A stretch of 64,000 bases of DNA, from positions 3,449,001 to 3,513,000 of the forward strand of contig NZ_CP034448.1 in the NCBI RefSeq assembly GCF_003952465.1, given 5' to 3'. The notes beneath the pieces are model-generated. The model saw only the letters and a program-made list of their open reading frames with translations, was not told where the DNA came from and searched no databases. The DNA is from Mesorhizobium sp. M1B.F.Ca.ET.045.04.1.1. GTDB taxonomy: Bacteria; Pseudomonadota; Alphaproteobacteria; Rhizobiales; Rhizobiaceae. Below are positions 30,248-39,711 of the stretch, in pieces (position 1 is the stretch's first letter; each line of letters begins with the position of its first letter). Position numbers and translations under genes: made by a program.

Positions 30248-30958
30248 ATGCGCCTTTCCGTGCCCGTCTATCATCTGAAGCGTCAGGCCAGGCTCTTATC
30301 CCGCAGGGATAGAATGCCGCTTCACCAAGCCCTCGATCGTGTCGCTGCGGGGGAGGGCTTCGCCAGCTGGAGCCTGCTTGCAGCAAAGGCGGCCGAGGCT
30401 GCGCCTGCCACCAATCTGTTCGCGCAATTGACATCCGGGGATCTCGTGCTGGTCGGCGCCAGGCCGGGGCAGGGCAAGACCTTGATGAGCCTCGAGCTGG
30501 CGGTCGAGGCGATGAAGTCCGGCCGACGCAGCGTGTTCTTCACGCTGGAGTATACGCACACGGACATTCTGGGCCGGTTTCGCGTCATCGGGGGCGAGCC
30601 GGCGCTTTTCGACGGCCTGTTCGAATTCGACAATTCGGACACCATCTGTGCCGACTACATCATCGGCAAGCTGCGGACGGCGCCTCGTGGGACGCTGGCG
30701 GTCATCGACTACCTGCAACTGCTCGATCAGAGGCGCGAGAATCCGGAGTTGATGGTTCAGGTTTCCACGCTGAGGTCTTTCGCGCGCGACAGGGGACTGA
30801 TCCTGGTCTTTATCTCGCAGATCGACCGGTCATACGATGCGTCGAAGAAGCCATTTCCCGACCTGGGCGATATCCGGCTGCCGAATCCGCTGGATTTGTC
30901 GCTCTTCGACAAGACATGTTTCCTGAACAAGGGCGAGATCCAATTCCAGGCAGCTTGA
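30248..30958 (+). CDS. Stand-alone DnaB-type RecA-fold ATPase
   Basis: 236 residues. Walker A GARPGQGKT (70-78) and Walker B VIDYLQLLD (about 152-160) are those of DnaB-family helicases, with TLEYTHTDILGR in the H2 region and VFISQIDR as a DnaB H3-like Q motif. The replicative N-terminal domain is missing; instead residues about 10-50 (LSRRDRMPLHQALDRVAAGEGF) form a short helical segment. Too short to be a replicative helicase; it may be a KaiC-like regulatory ATPase. No partner gene adjoins. Preceded by a 283-base gap with no gene. Confidence 0.75.
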   Translation: MRLSVPVYHLKRQARLLSRRDRMPLHQALDRVAAGEGFASWSLLAAKAAEAAPATNLFAQLTSGDLVLVGARPGQGKTLMSLELAVEAMKSGRRSVFFTLEYTHTDILGRFRVIGGEPALFDGLFEFDNSDTICADYIIGKLRTAPRGTLAVIDYLQLLDQRRENPELMVQVSTLRSFARDRGLILVFISQIDRSYDASKKPFPDLGDIRLPNPLDLSLFDKTCFLNKGEIQFQAA

Positions 30959-31010
30959 GGGCAATCCTGGCCGCGGCTATGCCTGCCCACCTCGCAAAGG
31001 ACACGGGGCC

Positions 31011-31568
31011 ATGATCGAAATCGTCAAGCCCGCGCTCGAACACCTGCCGTCCTACAAGGTGGCGTTGGAGCGCGGCTGGTCGCCCGACAATGTCCGGCTT
31101 CTGGAAGCGACACGTGAGCAGCTCGCTGCCATCGAGGAAGATCCGGTGGCATTTCTCGCCGGCCTTGACGATCCCGAGGCCAAGGGGCCGCCCATCACTT
31201 TGCCCGACGGGACAAAAGTGCCGCGCTTGCCCGGCTTCCGGCGCTGGATATGGGACGGCGAGGCTGCCGGCTCCATCGGGCTTCGCTGGCAGAAGGGCAC
31301 GTCGGCGCTGCCGCCGCACGTGCTTGGCCATATCGGCTATGCCGTGGTGCCCTGGAAGCGGGGCCGCGGCTATGCCACCGAGGCGCTGCGGCTGATGCTG
31401 GTTGAGGCAAGGGCGGTGGGCCTCGGCTATGTCGAGATCACCACCGACCTCGACAATCCCGCTTCGCAGCAGGTGATCCTGGCCAATGGCGGCATTCTCG
31501 TCGGGCGGTTCGTCAAGCTTGCCGCCTATGGCGGCGCGGAGAGCCTCAAATACCGGATCGACCTTTAA
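31011..31568 (+). CDS. GNAT-family N-acetyltransferase
   Basis: 185 residues. Acetyl-CoA site GHIGYAVVPWKRGRGYATEALRLM (Q/RxxGxG/A as RGRGYA) and the C-terminal VEITTDLDNPASQQVILANGG strand-turn are typical of GNATs acting on small amines or proteins. The acceptor is unknown. It lies 52 bases after the RecA-fold gene on the same strand, possibly co-transcribed. Confidence 0.9.
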   Translation: MIEIVKPALEHLPSYKVALERGWSPDNVRLLEATREQLAAIEEDPVAFLAGLDDPEAKGPPITLPDGTKVPRLPGFRRWIWDGEAAGSIGLRWQKGTSALPPHVLGHIGYAVVPWKRGRGYATEALRLMLVEARAVGLGYVEITTDLDNPASQQVILANGGILVGRFVKLAAYGGAESLKYRIDL

Positions 31569-31647
31569 AGCGCGTCGCGACGCGCTTTAAGTCGTTGTTT
31601 TGATGCATGCCGTTACCCCAGAACCGCTGTCCGGCCGACATGCATCA
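31566..31647. repeat. Mosaic intergenic repeat, GCATG-type copy 1
   Basis: AAAGCGCGTCGCGACGCGCTTT (31567-31588, palindromic) followed by GATGCATGCCG...CCGACATGCATC. Shares modules with 54041-54135 and 39965-40013. Confidence 0.65.
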
Positions 31648-31664
31648 GGTCGCTTATCGCGCGC

Positions 31665-32051
31665 CTATTCGCCGGGCTTGGCCAGTCTTCCTTCTTCGGC
31701 CTTGTAGTAGAACTGGCTTGCCACTAGCCAGCCCTTGAGCGGCCTGAGCGGCGGGATGCAGGTTGCGAAAATCAACGGTACCGAAACAAGGGCGTGGAAC
31801 CACATCGACGGCTCGAAGCTCACCTGCGCCCAGACGGCAAACAAGACGGAAGGCACGCAAGCAAAGCAGATGACGAAGAAGGCGGGACCGTCCGCCGGGT
31901 CGGCAAAGGAATAGTCGAGCCCACAGACATCGCATTTCGGCGCCAGCTTCAGAAATCCGTCGAACAGCCGGCCCTCTCCGCAGCGCGGGCAGCGGCCGCG
32001 GATTCCGACCCGCCAGGGTTCGAGGTGGGGATAGTGTGCGTGATCTTGCAT
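31665..32051 (-). CDS. DUF983-family membrane protein
   Basis: 128 residues from MQDHAHYPHLEPWRVGIRG (ATG 32051; a further ATG at 32081 exists). Zinc-ribbon-like RCPRCGEGRLFDGFLKLAPKCDVCG (two CxxC) is followed by two hydrophobic helices, the DUF983 layout. Function unknown in the family. Divergent from the MocR regulator across a short AT-rich gap. Confidence 0.88.
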   Translation of the reverse strand: MQDHAHYPHLEPWRVGIRGRCPRCGEGRLFDGFLKLAPKCDVCGLDYSFADPADGPAFFVICFACVPSVLFAVWAQVSFEPSMWFHALVSVPLIFATCIPPLRPLKGWLVASQFYYKAEEGRLAKPGE

Positions 32052-32163
32052 GGTTGTCGCTCCGGGGACCTCGCATGGCATCCGATCGGCTTGAGGTCAC
32101 TCATGCATACTAGTATCATGATTGTATGCATACAATGCGACAAAATGTATGGATAGCGGCGAC

Positions 32164-33540
32164 ATGAACGACGAGAGCGACCTCGGCTGGCTTTCCTGCC
32201 TGGAGGAGGGGCCTCGCCCGATCTATCTCAGAATTGTCGATGCGCTTGCGGCTGGACGTTCGAGCGGCCGTTTGCAGCCGGGCGATCGCTTGCCGCCGCA
32301 GCGCGAACTTGCCCGCGTGCTGGGGGTCGACCTGACCACCGTCACCAGGGCGTTCACCGAAGCCCGGCGCAGGAACCTGATCGACGCAACGGCCGGTCGC
32401 GGCACCTTCATCACGCCCGGAGAGCCGGAAGAGCCGATCCTCGACCTGAGCATGAACATCCCGCCGGCGCCTGTCGGATTCAGCCTGCCGGCATTGATCC
32501 GGAGCGGCATCGACGCGCTGCTCAAGCGCTCCAGCGCGGAGGCGCTGCTCTCTTATCATCCCGGGCCCGGTTCGCCGGCCGAACGCGCCGCCGGCTCGTC
32601 ATGGCTTGCCGCAGCCGGGGGCAGGCTGCCCACAGAGCGCATTGCTGTCGGCTCGGGCGCGCAGGCGCTGCTGGCGGCTGTCCTTCTGTCGCAAACCGGC
32701 GAGGGCGACACGATCCTTACCGATGCGCTGACCTATCCCGGTCTGATCGCGCTGGCAGAGGCCACGGGGCGGAAGCTGGCTGGCGTCGGCCGCGACGATG
32801 ACGGCATCCGTCCCGATGATCTGGAAGAGGCGGCGCGACGGCACGGCGCCCGTCTTCTTTATCTCAATCCGACCCTCCACAATCCGACCACGCTCACCGT
32901 GCCGGAGGGCCGGCGCCGGGAACTGGCGCGGATGGCGGGCAAACTCGGTTTGACCATCGTCGAGGACGATCCCTACAGCCTTCTGCTGACCTCGGCCCCG
33001 CCGGCCTTCCTCAGCATCACGCCGGAGCGGACCATCCATGTCGCGACACTGGCGAAATGCATCTCGCCTTTCCTGCGCACCGCTTTCCTTGCGGCGCCGG
33101 ACGGACAAACCGTCGAGCGGATCGGGGCGGCAATCCGGGGCACCACGATGATGGCGCCGCCGCTGATGACGGGTCTTGCCTGCGAGTGGGTGCGAAGCGG
33201 CTTGGCCGGCGAGATCACGGCTGCGGTGCGTGCAGAAGCGGAGGCCAGGCAGGCAATCGCGCGCAAGATCCTGCCGGCAGGTTTCGCCTCGGCGGATTCG
33301 AGCCTGCATCTCTGGTATCCGCTCTCGGGGCGGTTGCGCTCTTCAGAGCTTGGCGACGCGGCCCGGCGCCGCGGATTGGCCATCAGTCCGGCAGCGGAGT
33401 TTTCCGTCGTGCCCGGCGTCGCGGACGGCTTGCGCCTGGCACTGGGCGCCGCATCCAGTCGGGAAAGGCTGGAAGAGGGCCTGCGCGGCTTGGTTTCCAT
33501 CCTTGGAGGGGGCTCCCGGCAATCGCTGCCCGCGGTCTGA
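32164..33540 (+). CDS. MocR/GntR-type regulator with aminotransferase domain
   Basis: 458 residues; the start MNDESDLGWLSCLE is chosen as the first that leads directly into the HTH. N-terminal GntR wHTH (about 20-85: LPPQRELARVLGVDLTTVTRAF), then a fold-type I aminotransferase domain with VEDDPYSLLL and the PLP lysine region ATLAKCISPFLR. Such MocR/PdxR proteins use PLP or an amino-acid-PLP adduct as ligand to control a neighbouring gene. The convergent MFS gene at 33573 and the divergent DUF983 gene are neighbours; the target is uncertain. Confidence 0.9.
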   Translation: MNDESDLGWLSCLEEGPRPIYLRIVDALAAGRSSGRLQPGDRLPPQRELARVLGVDLTTVTRAFTEARRRNLIDATAGRGTFITPGEPEEPILDLSMNIPPAPVGFSLPALIRSGIDALLKRSSAEALLSYHPGPGSPAERAAGSSWLAAAGGRLPTERIAVGSGAQALLAAVLLSQTGEGDTILTDALTYPGLIALAEATGRKLAGVGRDDDGIRPDDLEEAARRHGARLLYLNPTLHNPTTLTVPEGRRRELARMAGKLGLTIVEDDPYSLLLTSAPPAFLSITPERTIHVATLAKCISPFLRTAFLAAPDGQTVERIGAAIRGTTMMAPPLMTGLACEWVRSGLAGEITAAVRAEAEARQAIARKILPAGFASADSSLHLWYPLSGRLRSSELGDAARRRGLAISPAAEFSVVPGVADGLRLALGAASSRERLEEGLRGLVSILGGGSRQSLPAV

Positions 33541-33572
33541 GGCGGCACAGCGATAACGCGGTGCGCGGCGTT

Positions 33573-34754
33573 CTATTCGGCTGCCGCCGGCAGCGGCGGC
33601 GTTGCGCGGCTTCGCCATTCCCAGGCCCGCGAGGCGACCGCCACCGCCACCGCCACCAGCATGGCGAGCGCGCCGGCGACCGGCAGGCTGCGATAGCCGA
33701 AGCCGGCATTGAGCATCGCAGCGCCCAGCGAGGCTGCGAGCGCTATCCCGACATTGAAGCCCGACGGGATCAGCGAGGAGGCAAGGTTCGAAGCATCCGC
33801 CGTCCAGGCGAGGATGCGGGTCTGGATCGGCGCGCCGATGGCGAAGTTGAGGCCGCCCCAGATGACGATCGCGACGATCATCGGCACCGGATAGGGGCTG
33901 ACGGCATAGATCACGGCCAACATGACCGCCTGCAGGAAGAGCATGGCGATCAGCGACGGCATCAGCTTCCAGTCGGCAAGCTTGCCGCCCAGAAGAACGC
34001 CGATCGTGGCGCCGACGCCGTTGAGCAGCAGGACAAAGGGGATCAGGCTCTCGTCAAGGCCGGTGACTTCGATCAGCGTCGGCGTGATGTAGGTGAACAG
34101 GCCGAATTGGCCGATCATCAGCATCAGCATCAGGATGAGCGAGGTCCAGACCTGCTGGCGGCCGAGCACGCGCACTTCACGCGCAAGGCCGGCGGGCCGG
34201 TTGGCGGCGCCTGCCGTGCGCGGCAGCAGCGCGGCCATGGCGACGATCGCGACGACGCCCAGCGCGCACATCACCCAGAAGGTCGCCCGCCAGCCCCAGA
34301 GACCGCCGATCGCGGTGCCGGCCGGCACGCCGATGACGTTGGAGACCGTCAGCCCCGAGAGGATGACCGCTACCGCCCGACCGCGCTGATCCTCGCGCAC
34401 CAGGCCGACCGCGACCACCATGGCGACGCCGAAATAGCAGCCATGCGCCACGGCGGTTGCGATGCGCATGAGAAGCATCGAAGCGAAATCGGGCGCCAGC
34501 GCGCAAGCCGCCTGGCCAAGGGTGAAGGCGATCGTCAACCCGATGAGCAGCGCCTTTCGCGAGACCCTTCCGGTCGCAAGCGCCAGAAGCGGGCCGCCGA
34601 TGGCGATGCCGCAGGCATAGCCGGAGACGAGATAGCCGGCGGTGGGCACGGAGACGCCAAGACCTTCCGCCACCTCCGGCAGCACGCCGGCGATGACGAA
34701 TTCAGTCGTGCCGAAAGCGAAGGCGGCAATGAACAGGGCGATAAGGGGCAGCAT
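33573..34754 (-). CDS. MFS transporter (AraJ/YdhP-type)
   Basis: 393 residues, 12 helices, beginning MLPLIALFIAAFAFGTTEFV, with GGPLLALATGRVSRKALLIG between TM2 and TM3 and GVPAGTAIGGLWGWRATFWVM as the antiporter motif region. The GTTEFVIAGVLPEVA start is diagnostic of the AraJ-like group of sugar/drug exporters. Convergent with the MocR gene. Confidence 0.88.
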   Translation of the reverse strand: MLPLIALFIAAFAFGTTEFVIAGVLPEVAEGLGVSVPTAGYLVSGYACGIAIGGPLLALATGRVSRKALLIGLTIAFTLGQAACALAPDFASMLLMRIATAVAHGCYFGVAMVVAVGLVREDQRGRAVAVILSGLTVSNVIGVPAGTAIGGLWGWRATFWVMCALGVVAIVAMAALLPRTAGAANRPAGLAREVRVLGRQQVWTSLILMLMLMIGQFGLFTYITPTLIEVTGLDESLIPFVLLLNGVGATIGVLLGGKLADWKLMPSLIAMLFLQAVMLAVIYAVSPYPVPMIVAIVIWGGLNFAIGAPIQTRILAWTADASNLASSLIPSGFNVGIALAASLGAAMLNAGFGYRSLPVAGALAMLVAVAVAVASRAWEWRSRATPPLPAAAE

Positions 34755-34835
34755 GGCGCGGAAAGCGATCCTGAATGAGTTGGCCTCAAACCATGGATGG
34801 ACGCACCGGGCAATGCAGAAATTGTCGACGCCGCT

Positions 34836-35093
34836 TTAGCTTTTCTTGACCGGGTTTAGCTCTGCCTCGGTCGCCGACGACGAGGCCGGCTTCTTGTGCA
34901 TGCCGAAAGGAATTTTCAGCCATGCTCGCTCATGAAGGTAAAAGAGCAGCGACTTTGTGACAACTTCAGTCCCACCGATGGCTGCAGCGAGCTTCACGCT
35001 TCCGGTTATGACCAGCGAGATGATCATGGTATCGACCGTGCCGGTGGCGCGCCAGGAAAGCGCCTTGATGAAGCTGCGCGAATGGGTGTCCAT
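34836..35093 (-). CDS. DUF2061 small membrane protein
   Basis: 85 residues. SFIKALSWRATGTVDTMIIS and a second helix VKLAAAIGGTEVVTKSLLFYLHERAW are the DUF2061 hallmark (two short membrane helices with KxxxWR and HERxW). In other bacteria such domains are sometimes fused to sulfate-activation genes; here it stands alone. Function unknown. Confidence 0.88.
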   Translation of the reverse strand: MDTHSRSFIKALSWRATGTVDTMIISLVITGSVKLAAAIGGTEVVTKSLLFYLHERAWLKIPFGMHKKPASSSATEAELNPVKKS

Positions 35094-35234
35094 CGACTAA
35101 ATCGTCCTCCGGTGGGCCTCGGATGTTTCCTTAGCCGACGGAGGAGAGGATGAGCAAAGACTAATTTTCCGCTTCGGCGCCGACGGCGGAATCTTGTTCC
35201 CAAGTTGATGTCACGACAGCAATTTTGCGGCTTG

Positions 35235-36899
35235 CTATCCGGCCTTCAGCCGCGAGCCGCCGAGCAGGCCACGCTCCTCCAGCACCGGGTAGGCCATGGA
35301 AGCAAGCAGCGAGTTGATCTGCTTGAGGTCGCGGATGGTGTCGAGGTGGATCGAACTGGTCTCGACGCTTTTGGCCGTGCCGTCGCGCAGGCGCACGAAG
35401 TGGCTCGCGCTGGTCTCTTTCTCGCGCTCGCGCAGCAGGTCCTTTTCCAGCACCAGTTGCCGGGCGGTCTCGGGATCGCGCGAGACCAGCACGTTGAAGG
35501 CAAGCCGCGCGTTGGCCAGCACCGAGGCATGGAAGGCGCTGAGCTCGCGCCAACCCTCGGATGTGAACTCCAGTCCGCGCTCCAGCTTCTTCCTGACATG
35601 CACCAGCATGTTGCGCACGATGATGTCGCCGACCTGCTCCAGCTTGACGCAGGCGCCGATCAGTTCCTGGCAGCGCAGCGCCTCGTCCTCGCTCAAGGGG
35701 TTCTTGGTGACCTTGGCGAGATAGAGTTTGATCGCCGCGTGCTTCTGGTCGACGCGGTCGTCGAGCGCCGCAAGCGCCTTGATCTTGTCGCTGTCGGCGC
35801 TCTCGTAGAGCTCGATGATGCGCTTCAGCATGATCTCGACCGTCTCGCAGACCCGCACCACTTCGCGCGTGGCGTTTGCCAGCGCCTGGCTCGGCGTGTC
35901 GAGGGCGCTTTCGTTCAGCGCCGACAATTCGACGACATCGAGCGCTGCCGCCGGCACCGGTCCGGCGCCGAGCGCCACGATCTTCTCGGAAGCGCGATAG
36001 ACGAGGCCGGCGAGCGGCAATCCGGCAAGCAGAATGATCACGTTGAACAGGATATGGGCATTGACGATCTGGTCCGGTCCGGTCGCGCCGAGAAAGCCGA
36101 CCGGCGGCTTCAGCGTCATGAACAGGATCAGCATGACCAGCGAGCCCATGCCGCGCATCAGAAGGTTGCCGACCGGCACCACGCGCACGCCCGGATCGGC
36201 ATTGCGGGTAAGCAGTGGCGCGATGATCGAGGAGCCGAGATTGACGCCGAGCACCAGCACGATGCCGAGTTCCGGAGGGATGAAACCGCGGCCGGCCAGC
36301 GTCACCAGCAACAGCACGGCGGCGATGGAGGAATGAAACAGCCACGTGATCAGCGCGGCCAGCAGATACGCGGTGACGAAATCGCCCGAGAAATATTTGA
36401 CGATCATCGGCATCAGCGTGCTCTGGCGCAACGGTTCCGAGGCCTGGCCGATCATCTCAAGCGACAGCAGCAATAGCCCGATACCGACCAGGATGCGGCC
36501 GAACTGGCGCCAGTCACGCCTCTCGGTGGCCATGAACATGAAGGTCCCAGCGACGAGGCAGATCGGCACCAGGAGCGACAGGTCGAAGGTCAGCAGCTTG
36601 ACCACCAGTGCCGAGCCGATCTCGGCGCCGCGCACGGCAAGCTGCCCGGCGGCGCCCGATACGATACCGGCGCCGGCGAAGGAACCGACCAGCAGCGTCA
36701 CGGCGGTGGAGCTTTGCAAGGCGATCGCGAGGCCGCAACCGGCCAGAACCGCCATCAGCGGATTGCGCATGGTGGCGCGCAGCCTGTGGCGCAGCACATC
36801 GCCATAGGCGCGTTCGACGCCGGTCTTGACCAGGCGGGTGGCAAACAGCATCAGCGCCACCGCGCCGGCAAGGTGCAGAAGGACGACGGAACCGCTCAT
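35235..36899 (-). CDS. Na+/phosphate symporter (NptA-like, with PhoU-like tail)
   Basis: 554 residues. Eight or so helices in two repeats: ALQSSTAVTLLVGSFAGAG (QSSTA) in the first and FHSSIAAVLLLVTLAG in the second, characteristic of Na/Pi cotransporters. From about residue 350 a soluble helical domain (ETVEIMLKRIIELYESADS and EDEALRCQELIGACVKLEQVGD) resembles PhoU. Likely low-affinity sodium-dependent phosphate movement. Monocistronic. Confidence 0.93.
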   Translation of the reverse strand: MSGSVVLLHLAGAVALMLFATRLVKTGVERAYGDVLRHRLRATMRNPLMAVLAGCGLAIALQSSTAVTLLVGSFAGAGIVSGAAGQLAVRGAEIGSALVVKLLTFDLSLLVPICLVAGTFMFMATERRDWRQFGRILVGIGLLLLSLEMIGQASEPLRQSTLMPMIVKYFSGDFVTAYLLAALITWLFHSSIAAVLLLVTLAGRGFIPPELGIVLVLGVNLGSSIIAPLLTRNADPGVRVVPVGNLLMRGMGSLVMLILFMTLKPPVGFLGATGPDQIVNAHILFNVIILLAGLPLAGLVYRASEKIVALGAGPVPAAALDVVELSALNESALDTPSQALANATREVVRVCETVEIMLKRIIELYESADSDKIKALAALDDRVDQKHAAIKLYLAKVTKNPLSEDEALRCQELIGACVKLEQVGDIIVRNMLVHVRKKLERGLEFTSEGWRELSAFHASVLANARLAFNVLVSRDPETARQLVLEKDLLREREKETSASHFVRLRDGTAKSVETSSIHLDTIRDLKQINSLLASMAYPVLEERGLLGGSRLKAG

Positions 36900-37262
36900 G
36901 CCCGGCCTCGCAATGAGGCGGCAAGGAAGGGGGAAAGGGCACGAATCACAAGCATTTCGAGGGTCGAGATTACTCCAAACAATTTTAGCCGGGTCATAAA
37001 TTCTGCTCCGCTTGACCAGCGGCCGGCACGCGACGGCGCGTGTCGGAAATGGATGGAAGACATATTGGTTGCATCCGCCCGCGGCACCAGGCGGCCCGAC
37101 GCGGTGCGATTGCCGGCCAAGGGTCAGTTCGGGTTTTTCTCTTTGTTGAAATGACCTTCACAAACATAAGAAATCATTACAGAATTGTAATCCAAGCGTT
37201 CAGTTTCGGTTCATGCGGCCGCGGCTATCTCCTTGCCTATCGATAACCAAGGAGTACCGACC
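36900..37262. other. Intergenic region without recognisable gene
   Basis: Holds no supported ORF. The segment 37140-37200 is AT-rich and probably carries the promoter of the RcnB-like gene; the rest is ordinary spacer. Confidence 0.5.
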
Positions 37263-37625
37263 ATGAAACGTCTCATACTTTCCGTCGTCACCGGCTCGAT
37301 GCTGGCCGCGTCGAACTTTTCGGGGCAGGCCGCCCCGCTCGTTCAGCCGAGCGCGCCGCAGTCCAACTACACCCAGGTCGACTGGCAGAAGCCGGGCGTC
37401 GTGAAGAAGAAAGTCGTGGTCAAGAAGAAGGTGGTGGTTAAGCGCAGCCATTGGCGCAACGGCCAGAAATACGCCTCCTGGAAGCGCCATCAGGCGGTGC
37501 GCGACTGGCACCGCTATGGCCTGCGCCGCCCTGGTCCCGGCCAGGAATGGATCCGCGTCGGCAACGACTACCTGCTGGTCAGCATCGTCTCCGGTATCAT
37601 CTTCGGCGCGATCGCCGCGCACTGA
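37263..37625 (+). CDS. RcnB-like periplasmic protein
   Basis: 120 residues. Signal peptide (about 1-23, MKRLILSVVTGSMLAASNF) followed by a Lys/Val-repeat run (VVKKKVVVKKKVVVK) and then the C-terminal motif WHRYGLRRPGPGQEWIRVGNDYLLVSI, the family signature of RcnB-type Ni/Co homeostasis proteins. ATG 37263 follows AAGGAGT. The VKK repeat is lineage-typical and could bind anionic envelope components. Confidence 0.85.
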   Translation: MKRLILSVVTGSMLAASNFSGQAAPLVQPSAPQSNYTQVDWQKPGVVKKKVVVKKKVVVKRSHWRNGQKYASWKRHQAVRDWHRYGLRRPGPGQEWIRVGNDYLLVSIVSGIIFGAIAAH

Positions 37626-37650
37626 CCCGGCAAACAATCCGAACGTTAGG

Positions 37651-37679
37651 GAAGGCGGCCGCTCGGCCGCCTTCTTTTT
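37651..37679 (+). terminator. Rho-independent terminator after RcnB-like gene
   Basis: GAAGGCGGCCG / CGGCCGCCTTC, an 11-bp stem with a two-base CT between the arms, followed by TTTTT. It separates the small gene from dnaG. Confidence 0.85.
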
Positions 37680-37764
37680 GTCTGTGAAAAGCGGGTACGA
37701 TTGGCTTTGACGAGTCGTCGCGCCCGTGCGGCTCGATTATATGAGGGCAAACGAGCCTTTCCCG

Positions 37765-39711
37765 ATGCGCTTTCCGCCCGCCTTCCTCGACGAGATACGC
37801 GACCGCGTGCCGATTTCCTCGGTGATCGGCCAGCGCGTTTCGTGGGACAGGAAGAAGACCAACGCGTCTCGCGGCGATTTTTGGGCGTGCTGCCCGTTCC
37901 ACGGCGAGAAGAGCCCGTCCTTCCACTGCGAGGATAAGAAGGGCCGCTATCATTGTTTCGGCTGCTCGGTGTCGGGCGACCACTTCAAGTTCCTGACCGA
38001 GCACGACGGCATGAGCTTTCCCGAAGCGGTCGAAAAGATCGCCGAGATGGCCGGGGTGCCGATGCCGGTGCGCGACGCCGCGGAGGAACGGCGCGAGAAG
38101 GAGCGCGCCAGCCTGACCGACGTCATGGAGATGGCGACCGTCTTCTTCCAGGAGCGCCTGCAGGGGCCGGAAGGCGCCAAGGCCCGCGCCTATCTGCGCG
38201 ATCGCGGCCTGACGCCGGCGACGCAGCAGTCGTTCCGGCTCGGCTATGCGCCAGACAGCCGCAACGCGCTCAAGGAACATCTCGCCGCCAAAGGCGTGCC
38301 GAAGGCCGATATCGAGGCCTGCGGGCTGGTGCGGCACGGCGACGACATTCCTGTCGCCTATGACTGGTTCCGCGACCGCATCATGTTTCCGATCCCGGAC
38401 TCGCGCGGCAAGGTCATCGCCTTCGGCGGGCGGGCGCTGGCGCCGGACGCTTTGGCCAAATACATGAACTCGCCCGAGACCGAGCTCTTCCATAAAGGCA
38501 ACGTGCTGTACAATTTCGCCCGCGCCCGCAAGGCTGTGGCGAAGGGCGGCACGGTGATTGCCGTCGAAGGCTATATGGACGTGATCGCGCTGGCGCAGGC
38601 CGGCTTCGAGAACGCCGTGGCGCCGCTCGGCACCGCGCTTACCGAAAACCAGCTCGAGCTTCTGTGGCGCATGGCCGGCGAGCCGGTACTTTGCTTCGAC
38701 GGCGACCAGGCCGGGCTGAAGGCGGCATGGCGCGCCGCCGATCTGGCCCTGCCGACGATCCAGCCCGGCCGCTCGGCTCGCTTCGCGCTGCTGCCCGAAG
38801 GCAAGGATCCGGATGACCTGGTCAAGGCGGATGGGCCGGACGCTTTCCGCGCGGTGCTGGCGGAAGCGAGACCGCTTGCCGACCTTTTGTGGATGCGCGA
38901 GACAGCCGGCGGCGTGTTCGACACGCCGGAGCGACGCGCCGAACTCGAAAAGAGGCTGCGTGAGATCACCAGCCGCATCCGCGACGAAAGCCTGCGTTAC
39001 CACTATCAACAGGAGATGCGCGAACGCGTCTTAAGCTTCTTCGGCTCGCAGCGCGGCACGCGGCAAGGTCATCAACGCCAGGACGGTCGGCCGGGCGAGC
39101 GCGGCAGAGGTTCGGCGCCAGGCGGGGCGTTTGGCCGGGGCGCTGCCGGCGCACGCACAGCCATCACCGAAAGCCTCGGCCGCTCGGCGCTGGTCAAGCG
39201 GACGGGTGAAGCCATGTCGATGCGCGAGGCGACGATCATCGTGGCGCTCATCAACCATCCGGCGCTGATCGACGAGAATTTCGCGCATGTCGAATTCCTC
39301 GACCTCGCCAATTCGGACCTGCGGCGACTGCACGCCGCTATCCTCGACGCGATGGCGCATGATGCGGCCGACGACCGCGACGCGGTGATCGCCACGATCG
39401 TGCGCGCCGGGTGCGGCGACATCTGGGAGCGTGCGGTCGCGCTGATCAAGCGCGCAAGGCAGTGGCCGGCGCTCGAAACCGCGGGACTTGACGATGCCCG
39501 CGACGCCTTCAACCAAGCGCTGCACTTGCAGCGCAGCGCGCGCACCTTACATAGAGAGCTGAAACAGGCGCAGGCGGCGCTCGATGCAGACCCTTCGGAT
39601 GAAAACTTCCGGCATCTCGTCGAGATTCAAGCGCAATTCAACGATATGCAGGCAACGGAAGCGCTGATCGAAGGGTTCGGCGTTTCATCGGGCAGGGTTG
39701 GACGCGTTTAG
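37765..39711 (+). CDS. dnaG: DNA primase
   Basis: 648 residues from MRFPPAFLDEIRDRVPISS, the usual DnaG start (an ATG 39 bases upstream also exists). Zinc-binding CHC2 domain at about 35-75 (CPFHGEKSPSFHC ... YHCFGC), the catalytic core and TOPRIM with VIAVEGYMDVI and LCFDGDQAGL, then a divergent C-terminal helicase-interacting domain after a Gly/Arg-rich linker. Makes RNA primers for replication. Followed by rpoD after 422 bases, the alphaproteobacterial dnaG-rpoD arrangement. Confidence 0.97.
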   Translation: MRFPPAFLDEIRDRVPISSVIGQRVSWDRKKTNASRGDFWACCPFHGEKSPSFHCEDKKGRYHCFGCSVSGDHFKFLTEHDGMSFPEAVEKIAEMAGVPMPVRDAAEERREKERASLTDVMEMATVFFQERLQGPEGAKARAYLRDRGLTPATQQSFRLGYAPDSRNALKEHLAAKGVPKADIEACGLVRHGDDIPVAYDWFRDRIMFPIPDSRGKVIAFGGRALAPDALAKYMNSPETELFHKGNVLYNFARARKAVAKGGTVIAVEGYMDVIALAQAGFENAVAPLGTALTENQLELLWRMAGEPVLCFDGDQAGLKAAWRAADLALPTIQPGRSARFALLPEGKDPDDLVKADGPDAFRAVLAEARPLADLLWMRETAGGVFDTPERRAELEKRLREITSRIRDESLRYHYQQEMRERVLSFFGSQRGTRQGHQRQDGRPGERGRGSAPGGAFGRGAAGARTAITESLGRSALVKRTGEAMSMREATIIVALINHPALIDENFAHVEFLDLANSDLRRLHAAILDAMAHDAADDRDAVIATIVRAGCGDIWERAVALIKRARQWPALETAGLDDARDAFNQALHLQRSARTLHRELKQAQAALDADPSDENFRHLVEIQAQFNDMQATEALIEGFGVSSGRVGRV

